Assembly (NCBI RefSeq): GCF_004959775.1
Contig: NZ_SJZG01000015.1
Location: 23,014 to 87,013 of the forward strand
Direction of reading: 5' to 3'
DNA: 64,000 bases
Origin: Agromyces sp. H66
GTDB lineage: Bacteria; Actinomycetota; Actinomycetes; Actinomycetales; Microbacteriaceae
The position numbers and the translations under genes were made by a program. Of this stretch, positions 36,849-44,800 are shown in pieces (the stretch's first letter is position 1; each line of letters opens with the position of its first letter). The notes under the pieces were generated by a model. It made no database searches, was not told the DNA's origin, and was given only the letters and a program-made list of their open reading frames with translations.

Positions 36849-38382
36849 GGTGCGTGGTTCCTTCTGTCATCGTGGCAGACTGGCCGGGCTCGACGACGGC
36901 GAACTGGCCCATCATGCCCTGGTCCTCGTGCCACAGCAGGTGGCAGTGGTACATGTACGGGGTGTCGGGGTCGGCGTAGTCCTCGAATCGGAGGATGAGC
37001 TCGAACTCGGTCTCAGGGGTGGCGAAGATCGTGTCCTTCCAGCCCGCGAGGTGCGGCGGCGGCGGTGAGCCGTCGATCGACGCGATGCGGAACTGCACGT
37101 CGTGCACGTGGAAGCTGTGCGGCATCTGGCTGGTGTTCTCGACGATCCAGCGCTCGGTCGTGTCGACCGTGACGGTCTCGTCGATGCGCCCCATGTCCAT
37201 CTGGTGGCCGTTGATCTCGAAGCCGTCGAGCGTGAACGTGCGGGTCGTGGCGACCCCGCTCGCATCGACGGGCGGCAGCTCGGCGAGACGTGCCGGCACC
37301 GCAGGCGACGGGTCGAGGGAGTCGGCCGCTCGCAGCTCGAGCACGTCGAACGAGTCCGTGCTTCCGTTCATCGCGGCGATCGAGCCGATCATGCCCGCGG
37401 CCTCGGCGGTCATCTCGGAGCGCAGCACGAGCCGCTCCCCCGGCGTCGGGCGCACGAGCACCTCCGCGCGTTCGCCGGGTGACAGCATGACCCGGTCGAG
37501 TTCGACGGATGCCTCGAGCAGTCCGCCGTCGGTGGCGATGAGCTCGACGGGCCGGCCGTCGCTCCAGGTGAAGGCGTAGCTGCGTGCGGTCGACCCGTTG
37601 AGGAGGCGCAGTCGCACGACCTCGTCGGAGACCTCGAGAAATGGGCCGCGGGTGCCGTTCACGAGGAGCTCGTCGCCGAGCCCGCCCGCGAACCCGCGCT
37701 GCGGATCGTCGCGTCTGCCGTCGGCCGAGAAGCCGGTGTCCTGCACGATGACGGGCACGTCGTCGACGCCGTACTCCCGCGGCAGCGGCAGCGCCCGCTC
37801 GGCGTCGTCCTGGATGAGGAACATTCCGGCGAGGCCCCGCCTGACGTGCGATTCGGTCTCGCCGTGCGGGTGCGGGTGGTACCAGAGCGTCGCCGCCTGC
37901 TGGTCGATGTCCCACTCGGGCGACCACGTGGCATCCGGGTCGACCATCTGGTGCGGGCCGCCGTCCATCTCGGCGGGCAGGTGCATGCCGTGCCAGTGCA
38001 CGGTGGTCGGCACCTCGAGCGCGTTCGTCACGTCGACGCGCACGCGCTCGCCGCGCTTCGCGACGAGGGTCGGACCGAGGTACGAGCCGTTGAAGCCCCA
38101 CGTGTCGCTCAGCGCGCCGGGCGTGAACTCGGTCGTGCCCGACTGCGCCTCGAGCGAGAAGACGCGCGTGCCGTCGGCGTCGACCGTCGACTCGGCGAGG
38201 GGCGGAATCGTGAGCGGCGTCTCGAAGTCGACCTTGTCGACGGTGGAGACCGGCGTCGGGCCGGCGAGGCCGCAGCCGGCCAGGGAGACGGCCACGACGG
38301 CGCCGGCGGCGACCGCCGCGAGGGCGCCGCCGACGGCGCGCGGCCTGCGGATCGGGATCGGGGTCGAACGTGTGGGAAGCAT
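36838..38382 (-). CDS. Multicopper oxidase, lipoprotein
   Basis: 514 residues. An N-terminal lipoprotein signal (Arg-rich start, hydrophobic AVAAGAVVAVSLAGC with lipobox LAGC near residue 37) puts it on the outer face of the membrane. All four copper-binding motifs are present: HWHGMH, WYHPHPHG, HSFHVHDVQF and HCHLLWHEDQGMMG. This CotA/CueO-like class oxidises cuprous ion, phenols or metals with oxygen; the substrate here is unknown. It is first in a leftward operon with the sensor kinase (11-base overlap) and regulator. A palindrome lies 59 bases upstream. Confidence 0.92.
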   Translation of the reverse strand: MLPTRSTPIPIRRPRAVGGALAAVAAGAVVAVSLAGCGLAGPTPVSTVDKVDFETPLTIPPLAESTVDADGTRVFSLEAQSGTTEFTPGALSDTWGFNGSYLGPTLVAKRGERVRVDVTNALEVPTTVHWHGMHLPAEMDGGPHQMVDPDATWSPEWDIDQQAATLWYHPHPHGETESHVRRGLAGMFLIQDDAERALPLPREYGVDDVPVIVQDTGFSADGRRDDPQRGFAGGLGDELLVNGTRGPFLEVSDEVVRLRLLNGSTARSYAFTWSDGRPVELIATDGGLLEASVELDRVMLSPGERAEVLVRPTPGERLVLRSEMTAEAAGMIGSIAAMNGSTDSFDVLELRAADSLDPSPAVPARLAELPPVDASGVATTRTFTLDGFEINGHQMDMGRIDETVTVDTTERWIVENTSQMPHSFHVHDVQFRIASIDGSPPPPHLAGWKDTIFATPETEFELILRFEDYADPDTPYMYHCHLLWHEDQGMMGQFAVVEPGQSATMTEGTTHHEH

Positions 38383-38440
38383 GATTCCAGCGTCGCGGCG
38401 CGCGCGCCTGCGCCCCAGCCGGTGTGCGCCCGGATCGCGG

Positions 38441-38456
38441 CGGGGGTTTTCCCCCG
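38441..38456. promoter_or_regulatory. Palindrome before the multicopper oxidase operon
   Basis: CGGGGGTTTTCCCCCG is a perfect 16-base palindrome, one base past the amidohydrolase stop and 59 bases before the oxidase start. It may be an operator for the LuxR-type regulator of this operon, or a short terminator for the amidohydrolase. Confidence 0.5.
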
Positions 38457-39989
38457 TCAGCGCGCGTAGTGCGTGATGCGACCGGCGAGCAGCGTCATCG
38501 CGACCGGCATCGTGCGGAGTTCTTCGGCGGATGTCGCGAGCGGATCCAGCTCGACGACCGCGAGGTCGGCCGGTCCGCCGACCGCGATATCGGCGCCGTG
38601 CCCGCCGGTCGACGCGGCGAGCGCGGCACGGGCCTCGATCGCCTGTTCGGGATGCCACGGCTCGCGCCCGTCGCGGGCGCGGCCGACGGCCGCCGAGATG
38701 GCGACCCACGGGTCGAGGGGCGCGACGGGTGCGTCGGAGCCGAGCGCGAGCTCGACACCCGCCGCGACGAGGTCGGCGAGCATGAACGCGCGTTCGGTGC
38801 GTCCGGCCCAGTACCGGTCGGCGACGTCGCGATCGTCCATGGCGTGCTCGGGCTGCACGCTCGCGACCACGCCGAGGCGTGCGAACCTCGTGACGTCCTC
38901 GTGGCGGAGGAGCTGGGCGTGCTCGATCGAGCCGCGCCCGTGCCAGTCGCCGGGGTCGACGGCCTCGAATGCGTCGAGCACGGCGGCGTTGGCGCGGTCG
39001 CCGATCGCGTGCACCGCGGGGGCGATGCCCGCGGCATGCGCGCGGCGCATGAGGGGCACGAGCTCGTCGTACGGCACGGTCGCGAGCCCGTACGGGTGCT
39101 CGGCGTCGCCGAGACCCGGGTAGCGGTCGAAGCACCACGCGGTTCGGGTGTTGAGCGACCCGTCGGTGATGACCTTGTAGCCGCCGACGGTGACGAGCCC
39201 GCCCGTGCCGGGCAGCTCGTCTCCCGTGCGCATGCCCTCGTCGACGGCACGGTCGAGGTGCTGGGTGTACACGCCGAACGACACGCGCAACGTGTCGAAC
39301 CCCGAGGCGGCGCGCCGCGCCCAGTCGTCGCGATTCCAGCGCATCTCGTAGTCGGTGATACCGACCACGCCGCGCGCGGCGGCGGCGGCCGCGGCCTCGG
39401 CGACCCACGCGTCGAGCACGTCGTCGGCGACGTCGTCGAGCTCGCGGGTGAGCGTGAAGCAGTCGTCCTCCCGAAGGAGGCCGCTCTCCCCTGCGAGGTG
39501 TTCCACGCCGTGGCGGCGGGCCGCCGCCGTGTTCACCCAGCAGGCGTGCAGGTCGCCCGCGATGAGTACGACGGGCACGTCGCCCGATACCCGGTCGAGG
39601 AGCTCGCGGCTCGGGGCATCGGGCCACAGTCCGTCACGGTAGCCGCCGCCGACGACTTCGGCGTCGCCGCGCTCGATCCAGCCCGCGACGAGCGCCGCGG
39701 CCGCGGCCGCCGAGTCGGCGCCTGCGAGGTCGAGGCGCCGCGACCACATCGACCACTGGGAGAAGTGCACGTGCCGGTCGTGGAGGCCGGGCACGACGAA
39801 GCGGCCGTCGAGGTCGATGCGTCGCGCACCGGCCGGCGTGGCGGTTCCCGCCGGCGCGATCGAGGTGACCACGCCGTTCGCCACGTGCACGTCGACGCGC
39901 CCGTCGCGCCCCGGGATGCGCGCGTCAGCGAGGAGCAGCGGCGTCGTGGCATCCGTCGCCCGCCCTCGAGCGGGAACCTCGGCGCTCAT
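38457..39989 (-). CDS. Amidohydrolase family protein (YtcJ-like)
   Basis: 510 residues, metal-dependent amidohydrolase superfamily. The N-terminal beta sandwich is followed by the HxH motif in GLHDRHVHFSQ near residue 68, the middle His residues in HAIGDRANAAV and IEHAQLL, and the catalytic Asp in GSDAPVAPLDPW near 435. YtcJ-type enzymes act on N-substituted formamides and related compounds; the substrate here is unknown. The ATG overlaps the PaiB-like stop (ATGA), so the two are translated together. Confidence 0.9.
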   Translation of the reverse strand: MSAEVPARGRATDATTPLLLADARIPGRDGRVDVHVANGVVTSIAPAGTATPAGARRIDLDGRFVVPGLHDRHVHFSQWSMWSRRLDLAGADSAAAAAALVAGWIERGDAEVVGGGYRDGLWPDAPSRELLDRVSGDVPVVLIAGDLHACWVNTAAARRHGVEHLAGESGLLREDDCFTLTRELDDVADDVLDAWVAEAAAAAAARGVVGITDYEMRWNRDDWARRAASGFDTLRVSFGVYTQHLDRAVDEGMRTGDELPGTGGLVTVGGYKVITDGSLNTRTAWCFDRYPGLGDAEHPYGLATVPYDELVPLMRRAHAAGIAPAVHAIGDRANAAVLDAFEAVDPGDWHGRGSIEHAQLLRHEDVTRFARLGVVASVQPEHAMDDRDVADRYWAGRTERAFMLADLVAAGVELALGSDAPVAPLDPWVAISAAVGRARDGREPWHPEQAIEARAALAASTGGHGADIAVGGPADLAVVELDPLATSAEELRTMPVAMTLLAGRITHYAR

Positions 39990-40630
39990 GCCCGAGCGGC
40001 CCGGAGCGCCTCGTGCGTACGACGCATCTCCGCGGCGAGCGCGGGACTCGCGTAGGGGCCGTCGCCCTCGAGCTCGGCGATGATGCGGTCGACCGTCTCG
40101 GCCGGGCGGTTCTGGCTCATCTTGTTCTTGGCGACGAACCTCGTGATCGGGATGCGCAGGCCGACCGTGCCCACGGCGATGCGGTCGGCGTAGGCGGAGT
40201 TCTCCGCGGTGCTCCGCATGCGCCGCGGCTCGGGCATGGCGTCTTCGAAGTGGTCGACGAGCGCCTCGAGCACGCGGAGGTTGTCGTCGTGGGCGAGGAG
40301 CTCGGGTGTGCCGTACAGGTGCGCCGTCACGAAGTTCCAGGTGGGCACGGCGGGATTCGCGTCGTACCAGCCGGGCGAGATGTAGCCGTGCGGTCCCTGC
40401 ACGATGACCATGACCTCGTGCGAGCCGAGCTCGTGCACGACCTCGTCGGGGCGGCCGACGTGTGTGAGCAGCACGATGCCGTCGGCCTCCTCGTCGAGGA
40501 GCACCGGGTAGTGGGATGCCACGAGGCCCGCGGCATCCGTCTGGCTCACGATCGTCGCCCACGGGTGCTCGCGGACGAGGCGCTTCACGCCTTCGTCGCT
40601 CGCCAGGGTGAAGCTCGGGTTCTGCCGCAT
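39986..40630 (-). CDS. FMN-binding negative regulator (PaiB family)
   Basis: 214 residues, split-barrel flavin-binding fold. The family pattern is clear: HPWATIVSQTD, SHYPVLLD, GPHGYISPGWYDANPAVPTWNFVTAHLYGTPEL, and the C-terminal GLRIPITRFVAKNKMSQNRP. In Bacillus PaiB is linked to repression of sporulation and protease genes; most actinobacterial members are uncharacterised. The ATG has GGAAGGA upstream. It is coupled by an ATGA overlap to the amidohydrolase. Confidence 0.92.
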   Translation of the reverse strand: MRQNPSFTLASDEGVKRLVREHPWATIVSQTDAAGLVASHYPVLLDEEADGIVLLTHVGRPDEVVHELGSHEVMVIVQGPHGYISPGWYDANPAVPTWNFVTAHLYGTPELLAHDDNLRVLEALVDHFEDAMPEPRRMRSTAENSAYADRIAVGTVGLRIPITRFVAKNKMSQNRPAETVDRIIAELEGDGPYASPALAAEMRRTHEALRAARA

Positions 40631-40692
40631 CGGCGTCCTTCCGGTCGGATGCCTCCACGCTACCTTCGGGCGGGCGTGGCACCGAGTGCCGA

Positions 40693-40698
40693 TAGGCT
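40693..40698 (+). promoter_or_regulatory. -10 box of leaderless MFS gene
   Basis: TAGGCT, seven bases, then the ATG at 40706. Confidence 0.6.
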
Positions 40699-40705
40699 GG
40701 CGCCG

Positions 40706-42160
40706 ATGAGCAGGCGAGGCGGGGACGAGCGGGCGAACCTCAGCCGCACCCCGCCGACGTGGCCGATCATCGCCGTGCTCGCGTTCGCGGGCGCGTGCTC
40801 GTCGTTCATGTTCACGATCGTCGTGCCGATCCAGGCCGAACTGCCCGAACTGCTCGACGAGAGCCGCGAGGCGACGGCGTGGGTCGTGACGGTGACCCTG
40901 CTGACCGCGGCCATCACCACCCCCATCGCGGGTCGGCTCGGCGACCTCTACGGCAAGCGGCGCATCGTGCTGGCGCTCATCGCCGTGCTCATCGTGGGCA
41001 GCGTGATCGCCGGGGCGTCCCAGTCCCTCCCGCTGCTGCTGGTCGGTCGGGCGCTGCAGGGCGCCGTGGTCGGCGTGATCCCGCTCGGCATCGCCATCCT
41101 CCGCGACCATCTGCACGAGGACCGGATCGGCGGGGCGGTCGCGCTCGTGAGCGCGACGCTCGGGTTCGGGGGCGCGCTCGGGCTGCCGGTGAGCGCGCTC
41201 ATCGCGGAGAACGCCGACTGGCACCTGCTGTTCTGGATGGCGGCCGCGCTCGGCGTCGTGCTGTTCGCGCTCGTCGCGTGGCTCGTGCCGGTCAGCACCC
41301 TGCGTGCGCCCGGCCGGTTCGACCTGCCCGGGGCGATCGGGTTGGCGATCGGCCTGTCGGGCCTGCTCATCGCGTTCTCGCAGGGCGACTCGTGGGGGTG
41401 GGCGTCGCCGGCGACGCTCGCATTCGGCCTCGGCGGTGTCGCCGCGCTTCTCGGCTGGGGATGGTTCGAGCTCCGCCTCGACGACCCCCTCGTGGACCTG
41501 CGCGTCGCGGCGAGACCGGCGGTGCTCATCACGAACCTCGCGTCGATCGCGATGGGCTTCGCCTTCTTCTCGTCGAACGTCACGCTGCCGCAGCTGCTCG
41601 AGCTGCCCGCCACGACCGGCGTGGGGCTCGGCCTCCCTCTGCTCGCGGCGAGCCTCGTGATCATGCCGGCCGGTCTCGTGATGATGGCGATGTCGCCGGT
41701 CGCCGCGCGCCTCACCCGGCGCTTCGGCGCGAGGGTGCTCCTCATCTCGGGCGCGGGCGCCATGGTCGTCGCCTACGCGGTCGCGGTCGTCGCCTCGTCG
41801 GAGGTGTGGCAGATCGCCCTCGTCAACGCCCTGATCGGCGTGGGCATCGGGCTGGGCTACGCCGCCATGCCGATCCTCATCATGCGCGCGGTGCCGGCGA
41901 CCGAGACCGGCGCGGCCAACGGGCTCAACGCCCTCATGCGCTCGCTCGGCACGAGCATGGCGGCGGCCGTCATGGGCGCCGTGCTCGCGACCCACTCCGT
42001 CGACGTCGGCGGCGTCCAGGTGCCGACGCGCGAGGGCTTCGAGCTCACGTTCCTCCTCGGCCTGGGTGCCGCCCTCGTGGCCGGCGCCCTCGGCCTCGCC
42101 ATCCCGAAGCCGCGGCGTCTTCCCGGCGAACACCCGTCGCTGCCCGACGACGTCGCCTGA
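40706..42160 (+). CDS. MFS transporter, drug:H+ antiporter-2 type
   Basis: 484 residues with 14 predicted membrane helices. The MFS motif A GRLGDLYGKRRIVL is between helices 2 and 3 (about residues 73-86), and the antiporter motif C region GFGGALGLPVSA near 155. Likely an efflux pump for small toxic compounds; the substrate is unknown. It is divergent from the PaiB-like gene. The ATG is preceded by a -10 box with no ribosome binding site. Confidence 0.9.
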   Translation: MSRRGGDERANLSRTPPTWPIIAVLAFAGACSSFMFTIVVPIQAELPELLDESREATAWVVTVTLLTAAITTPIAGRLGDLYGKRRIVLALIAVLIVGSVIAGASQSLPLLLVGRALQGAVVGVIPLGIAILRDHLHEDRIGGAVALVSATLGFGGALGLPVSALIAENADWHLLFWMAAALGVVLFALVAWLVPVSTLRAPGRFDLPGAIGLAIGLSGLLIAFSQGDSWGWASPATLAFGLGGVAALLGWGWFELRLDDPLVDLRVAARPAVLITNLASIAMGFAFFSSNVTLPQLLELPATTGVGLGLPLLAASLVIMPAGLVMMAMSPVAARLTRRFGARVLLISGAGAMVVAYAVAVVASSEVWQIALVNALIGVGIGLGYAAMPILIMRAVPATETGAANGLNALMRSLGTSMAAAVMGAVLATHSVDVGGVQVPTREGFELTFLLGLGAALVAGALGLAIPKPRRLPGEHPSLPDDVA

Positions 42161-42198
42161 GCGGCAGGTCTCAACGCGCTCCGCTCGTCGACCGCCGG

Positions 42199-43203
42199 TC
42201 AGGCCTGGCAGTAGGGGCACCAGTACAGCTTCCGGCCGCCCAGTTCCTCGACCACGATGTTCGTGCCGCACACGCGGCACGGCAGCCCCTCGCGCTTGTA
42301 CACCCAGTGCCGGTCGGCGCGGTTCGCCATCGCGGCACGCCACGCGTCGTCGTCGAGGTCGTCCATCGTCATCATCTGGCCGGTCTCGACGCCGATGCGC
42401 AGGAGCTTCGTCCAGTCGCGCCACAGGTGGCGCACATGCTCCTCGGGCACCAGTCGGCCCGGGGTGTGCGGGTTCTGCCTCGCGCGGAACAACAGCTCGG
42501 CGCGGTAGACGTTGCCGATGCCGGCCACCACGTTCTGGTCCATGAGCAGCAGTCCGATGGGGGTGGACTTCTTCCCGACGGATGCCGCGAACCGGTCCTC
42601 TGCGGCCCGCCCGGCGTCGATGAGCGGGTCAGGCCCGAGCTTCGCGACGACGGCCTCCACCTGCGCCGGGTCGAGCACCTCGCACGCGGTCGGCCCGCGG
42701 AGGTCGGCGACGACCGTGTCGGTGAGCAGTCGCACGCGCACCTGGCCGACCGGTTCGGGCGGGAACGATTCGAATCCGTTCTGCTCCTTCTCCGATTCCG
42801 ACATGCGCAGGCGGGTCCGCCGCGGCGCGCCGATCGAGGTGATCGAGTTCTCCCCCGCCGTGTCGAACACGACCGCGTCGGGGTTGGGACCCTCGAGGAA
42901 CGTGCCCCGCTGGTTCGTCTGGCCCATGCGGCCGTTCGCCGCCGCGATCGTGGCATCCATGAGGATGTCTCCCGCGAAGTCCCACGCGCCGTACATGCCG
43001 AGGTGCACCCGCAGCCAGCGGTCGCCCTCGAAGCCGAGGAACATCTGCTTGCCGACGGCGCGGGCGTCGGTCATCCGCCGCCCGTCGAGGTCGGCCGCAC
43101 CGTCTGCGAACCGGCCCTGCGGGCTCGACGCGTGCACGACGTGCCCCACGAAGTTGCGCTCGAACTGGCGGGTGATGCGGTGGACGGAGTGTCCCTCGGG
43201 CAC
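42199..43203 (-). CDS. nei: Fpg/Nei family DNA glycosylase
   Basis: 334 residues. After removal of the initiator it begins Pro-Glu (PEGHSVHR), the catalytic pair of the formamidopyrimidine/endonuclease VIII family. The helix-two-turn-helix contains MDQNVVAGIGNVYRAELLF near 220-240, and the C-terminal zinc finger is CRVCG...CPYCQ. It excises oxidised pyrimidines or purines in base-excision repair. The GTG start has AGGAG, which overlaps the rpiB stop, so the two genes form an operon. Confidence 0.93.
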   Translation of the reverse strand: MPEGHSVHRITRQFERNFVGHVVHASSPQGRFADGAADLDGRRMTDARAVGKQMFLGFEGDRWLRVHLGMYGAWDFAGDILMDATIAAANGRMGQTNQRGTFLEGPNPDAVVFDTAGENSITSIGAPRRTRLRMSESEKEQNGFESFPPEPVGQVRVRLLTDTVVADLRGPTACEVLDPAQVEAVVAKLGPDPLIDAGRAAEDRFAASVGKKSTPIGLLLMDQNVVAGIGNVYRAELLFRARQNPHTPGRLVPEEHVRHLWRDWTKLLRIGVETGQMMTMDDLDDDAWRAAMANRADRHWVYKREGLPCRVCGTNIVVEELGGRKLYWCPYCQA

Positions 43204-43213
43204 CGCGGCTCTC

Positions 43214-43723
43214 CTACGCCTCGGGCGAGGGCGGTGCGACGTCGACGCCCTTGCCGGCGATGTCGCCGGTGGTCTCGTACTCGGCGAGCTGCGCGATGCG
43301 GCGCACGTGCCGCTCGTCGCCCGAGAACGGCTCGGCGATGAACGCGTCGATGTAGCGGATCGCCTCCTCGACGGTGTGCTGGCGCGCGCCGATCGAGATG
43401 ACGTTCGCGTCGTTGTGCTGGCGGGCGAGGATGGCGGTGTCCATGCTCCACACGAGGGCCGCGCGGATGCCGCGCACCTTGTTCGCCGCGATCTGCTCGC
43501 CGTTGCCCGAGCCGCCGAAGACGACGCCGAGCGTCTTCACGCCCGCGGCCTGGTCGCGCGCGACGCCGAGCGCCGCATTGATGCAGAACGCCGGGTAGTC
43601 GTCGAGCGGGTCGTACTCGGCGGGGCCGTGGTCGACGACCTCGTGGCCGCCGTTGGTCAGATGGTCGACGAGCGTGCGGCTGAACTCGAGGCCGGCGTGG
43701 TCGGTCGCGATGTGGATGCGCAT
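43214..43723 (-). CDS. rpiB: Ribose-5-phosphate isomerase B
   Basis: 169 residues. It interconverts ribose-5- and ribulose-5-phosphate. The active-site loop reads FGGSGNGEQIAANKVRG: the catalytic base position is Glu, as in mycobacterial RpiB, rather than the Cys of E. coli. The N-terminal phosphate-binding residues are in ATDHAGLEF. The ATG is preceded seven bases upstream by TAGACT, whose first three bases are the stop codon of the DUF2332 gene. The nei gene follows. Confidence 0.95.
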   Translation of the reverse strand: MRIHIATDHAGLEFSRTLVDHLTNGGHEVVDHGPAEYDPLDDYPAFCINAALGVARDQAAGVKTLGVVFGGSGNGEQIAANKVRGIRAALVWSMDTAILARQHNDANVISIGARQHTVEEAIRYIDAFIAEPFSGDERHVRRIAQLAEYETTGDIAGKGVDVAPPSPEA

Positions 43724-43730
43724 GCGCCCA

Positions 43731-43736
43731 AGTCTA
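43731..43736 (-). promoter_or_regulatory. -10 box of rpiB formed partly by the DUF2332 stop codon
   Basis: TAGACT on the minus strand. TAG is the stop of the upstream gene and the hexamer ends seven bases before the rpiB ATG. Confidence 0.6.
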
Positions 43737-44720
43737 GGGATTCGGCACCCAGCGGATGGTGCGCCCGTGCGGATGCGCCCACGCTCGCTGCTCGCCGTCG
43801 AGCGCGAGCACGAAGTCGGTGCTGTCGTTCTCGACATCGTCACGCACGTCGATACCCGGGACGATGCTGCGCGCCTCGACGGACAACCAGTGGCCGGGCA
43901 GTTCCCGCACGAGCCGCACGAAGCGAGAACGACCCGGCCCATCGAGGTACGCCAGCACCGCCGTGTGGAACACCACGAGCGTGGACTCCGACGGCGCCAG
44001 TCCAGCGACCTCGAGAAGTCGCGCATTGAGGTCGCCCGCCACGATGAACGGCGGATCGGAGGCGACGATCGCCGCCGCCGCATGCAGTCGCCCCCTACGG
44101 TCGTCGTGCTCAGGCCAGACGAGCGCATCGAGCCACGCAAGGTGGTCGTCCCGCCGCGCGTCGAGTGGGTTCAGGTCGATGCCGCTGCGCCAGACGATGT
44201 CGGGCAACCGGCCGGGCACCGGCACGGGCCCGCTCGCCGTGCAATCGATCACCACCGGGCTGGCGCCGCTCGCCGGGTCGAGTTGCGGGTGGCCGGAATA
44301 GCGGTAGCTGTACCGGTCGGGGTAGAGGCAGAGACCTGCGGATGCCCCGACCTCGAGCAGTGCGATCGGGCCCTCGATGCCCGCGAGCGCAGGCACGTGC
44401 AGCGCGCACCTCGCCGCCTCGTTGGTCTGCGTGGCGTGCGTGAGCGCCGTGGCGCGCACGTCGACCCAGTGCGCCTGCAGCCAGTCGCGGAACGCGAGGT
44501 ACGGACCCGTCGGGGCGCCCAGATACCGCGCGGCCGAGAACACGAGGTTCGGCTGCCGCTTCGCCGACGGCAATTCGTCGATGAGCGCGACGGTGACCGG
44601 GTCGCCCGCCACGCCGTGCGCCCACGACTCGTAGACAGCCGACAAGCCGCGGGCTTCGACGTCGGCGAACGCGAGGTACCGCTCGGGTGTCGGCGCGTCG
44701 GAATCGACGCTCGTCCTCAT
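43734..44720 (-). CDS. DUF2332 domain-containing protein
   Basis: 328 residues, soluble, function unknown. It matches DUF2332 along its length: TPERYLAFADVEARG, the ALLEVGASAGLCLYPDRYSYRY block near residues 125-146, and RSGIDLNPLDARRDD. The GASAG loop resembles the glycine loop of methyltransferases, but no full motif set is present. The ATG has TAGCGT six bases upstream and is probably leaderless. It is divergent from the first pepN. Confidence 0.85.
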   Translation of the reverse strand: MRTSVDSDAPTPERYLAFADVEARGLSAVYESWAHGVAGDPVTVALIDELPSAKRQPNLVFSAARYLGAPTGPYLAFRDWLQAHWVDVRATALTHATQTNEAARCALHVPALAGIEGPIALLEVGASAGLCLYPDRYSYRYSGHPQLDPASGASPVVIDCTASGPVPVPGRLPDIVWRSGIDLNPLDARRDDHLAWLDALVWPEHDDRRGRLHAAAAIVASDPPFIVAGDLNARLLEVAGLAPSESTLVVFHTAVLAYLDGPGRSRFVRLVRELPGHWLSVEARSIVPGIDVRDDVENDSTDFVLALDGEQRAWAHPHGRTIRWVPNP

Positions 44721-44726
44721 GTCGCC

Positions 44727-44749
44727 ACGCTAGGCCCGACGACTAGGCT
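44727..44749. promoter_or_regulatory. Overlapping divergent -10 boxes, DUF2332 and pepN
   Basis: Leftward TAGCGT (44732-44727, six bases before the DUF2332 ATG) and rightward TAGGCT (44744-44749, about 50 bases before pepN) are 11 bases apart, so the two promoters overlap. Confidence 0.5.
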
Positions 44750-44800
44750 GGTCAATCGTGCGACGGCGCCACGAGCGCCCGCGAACGCTCATGGGAGAGG

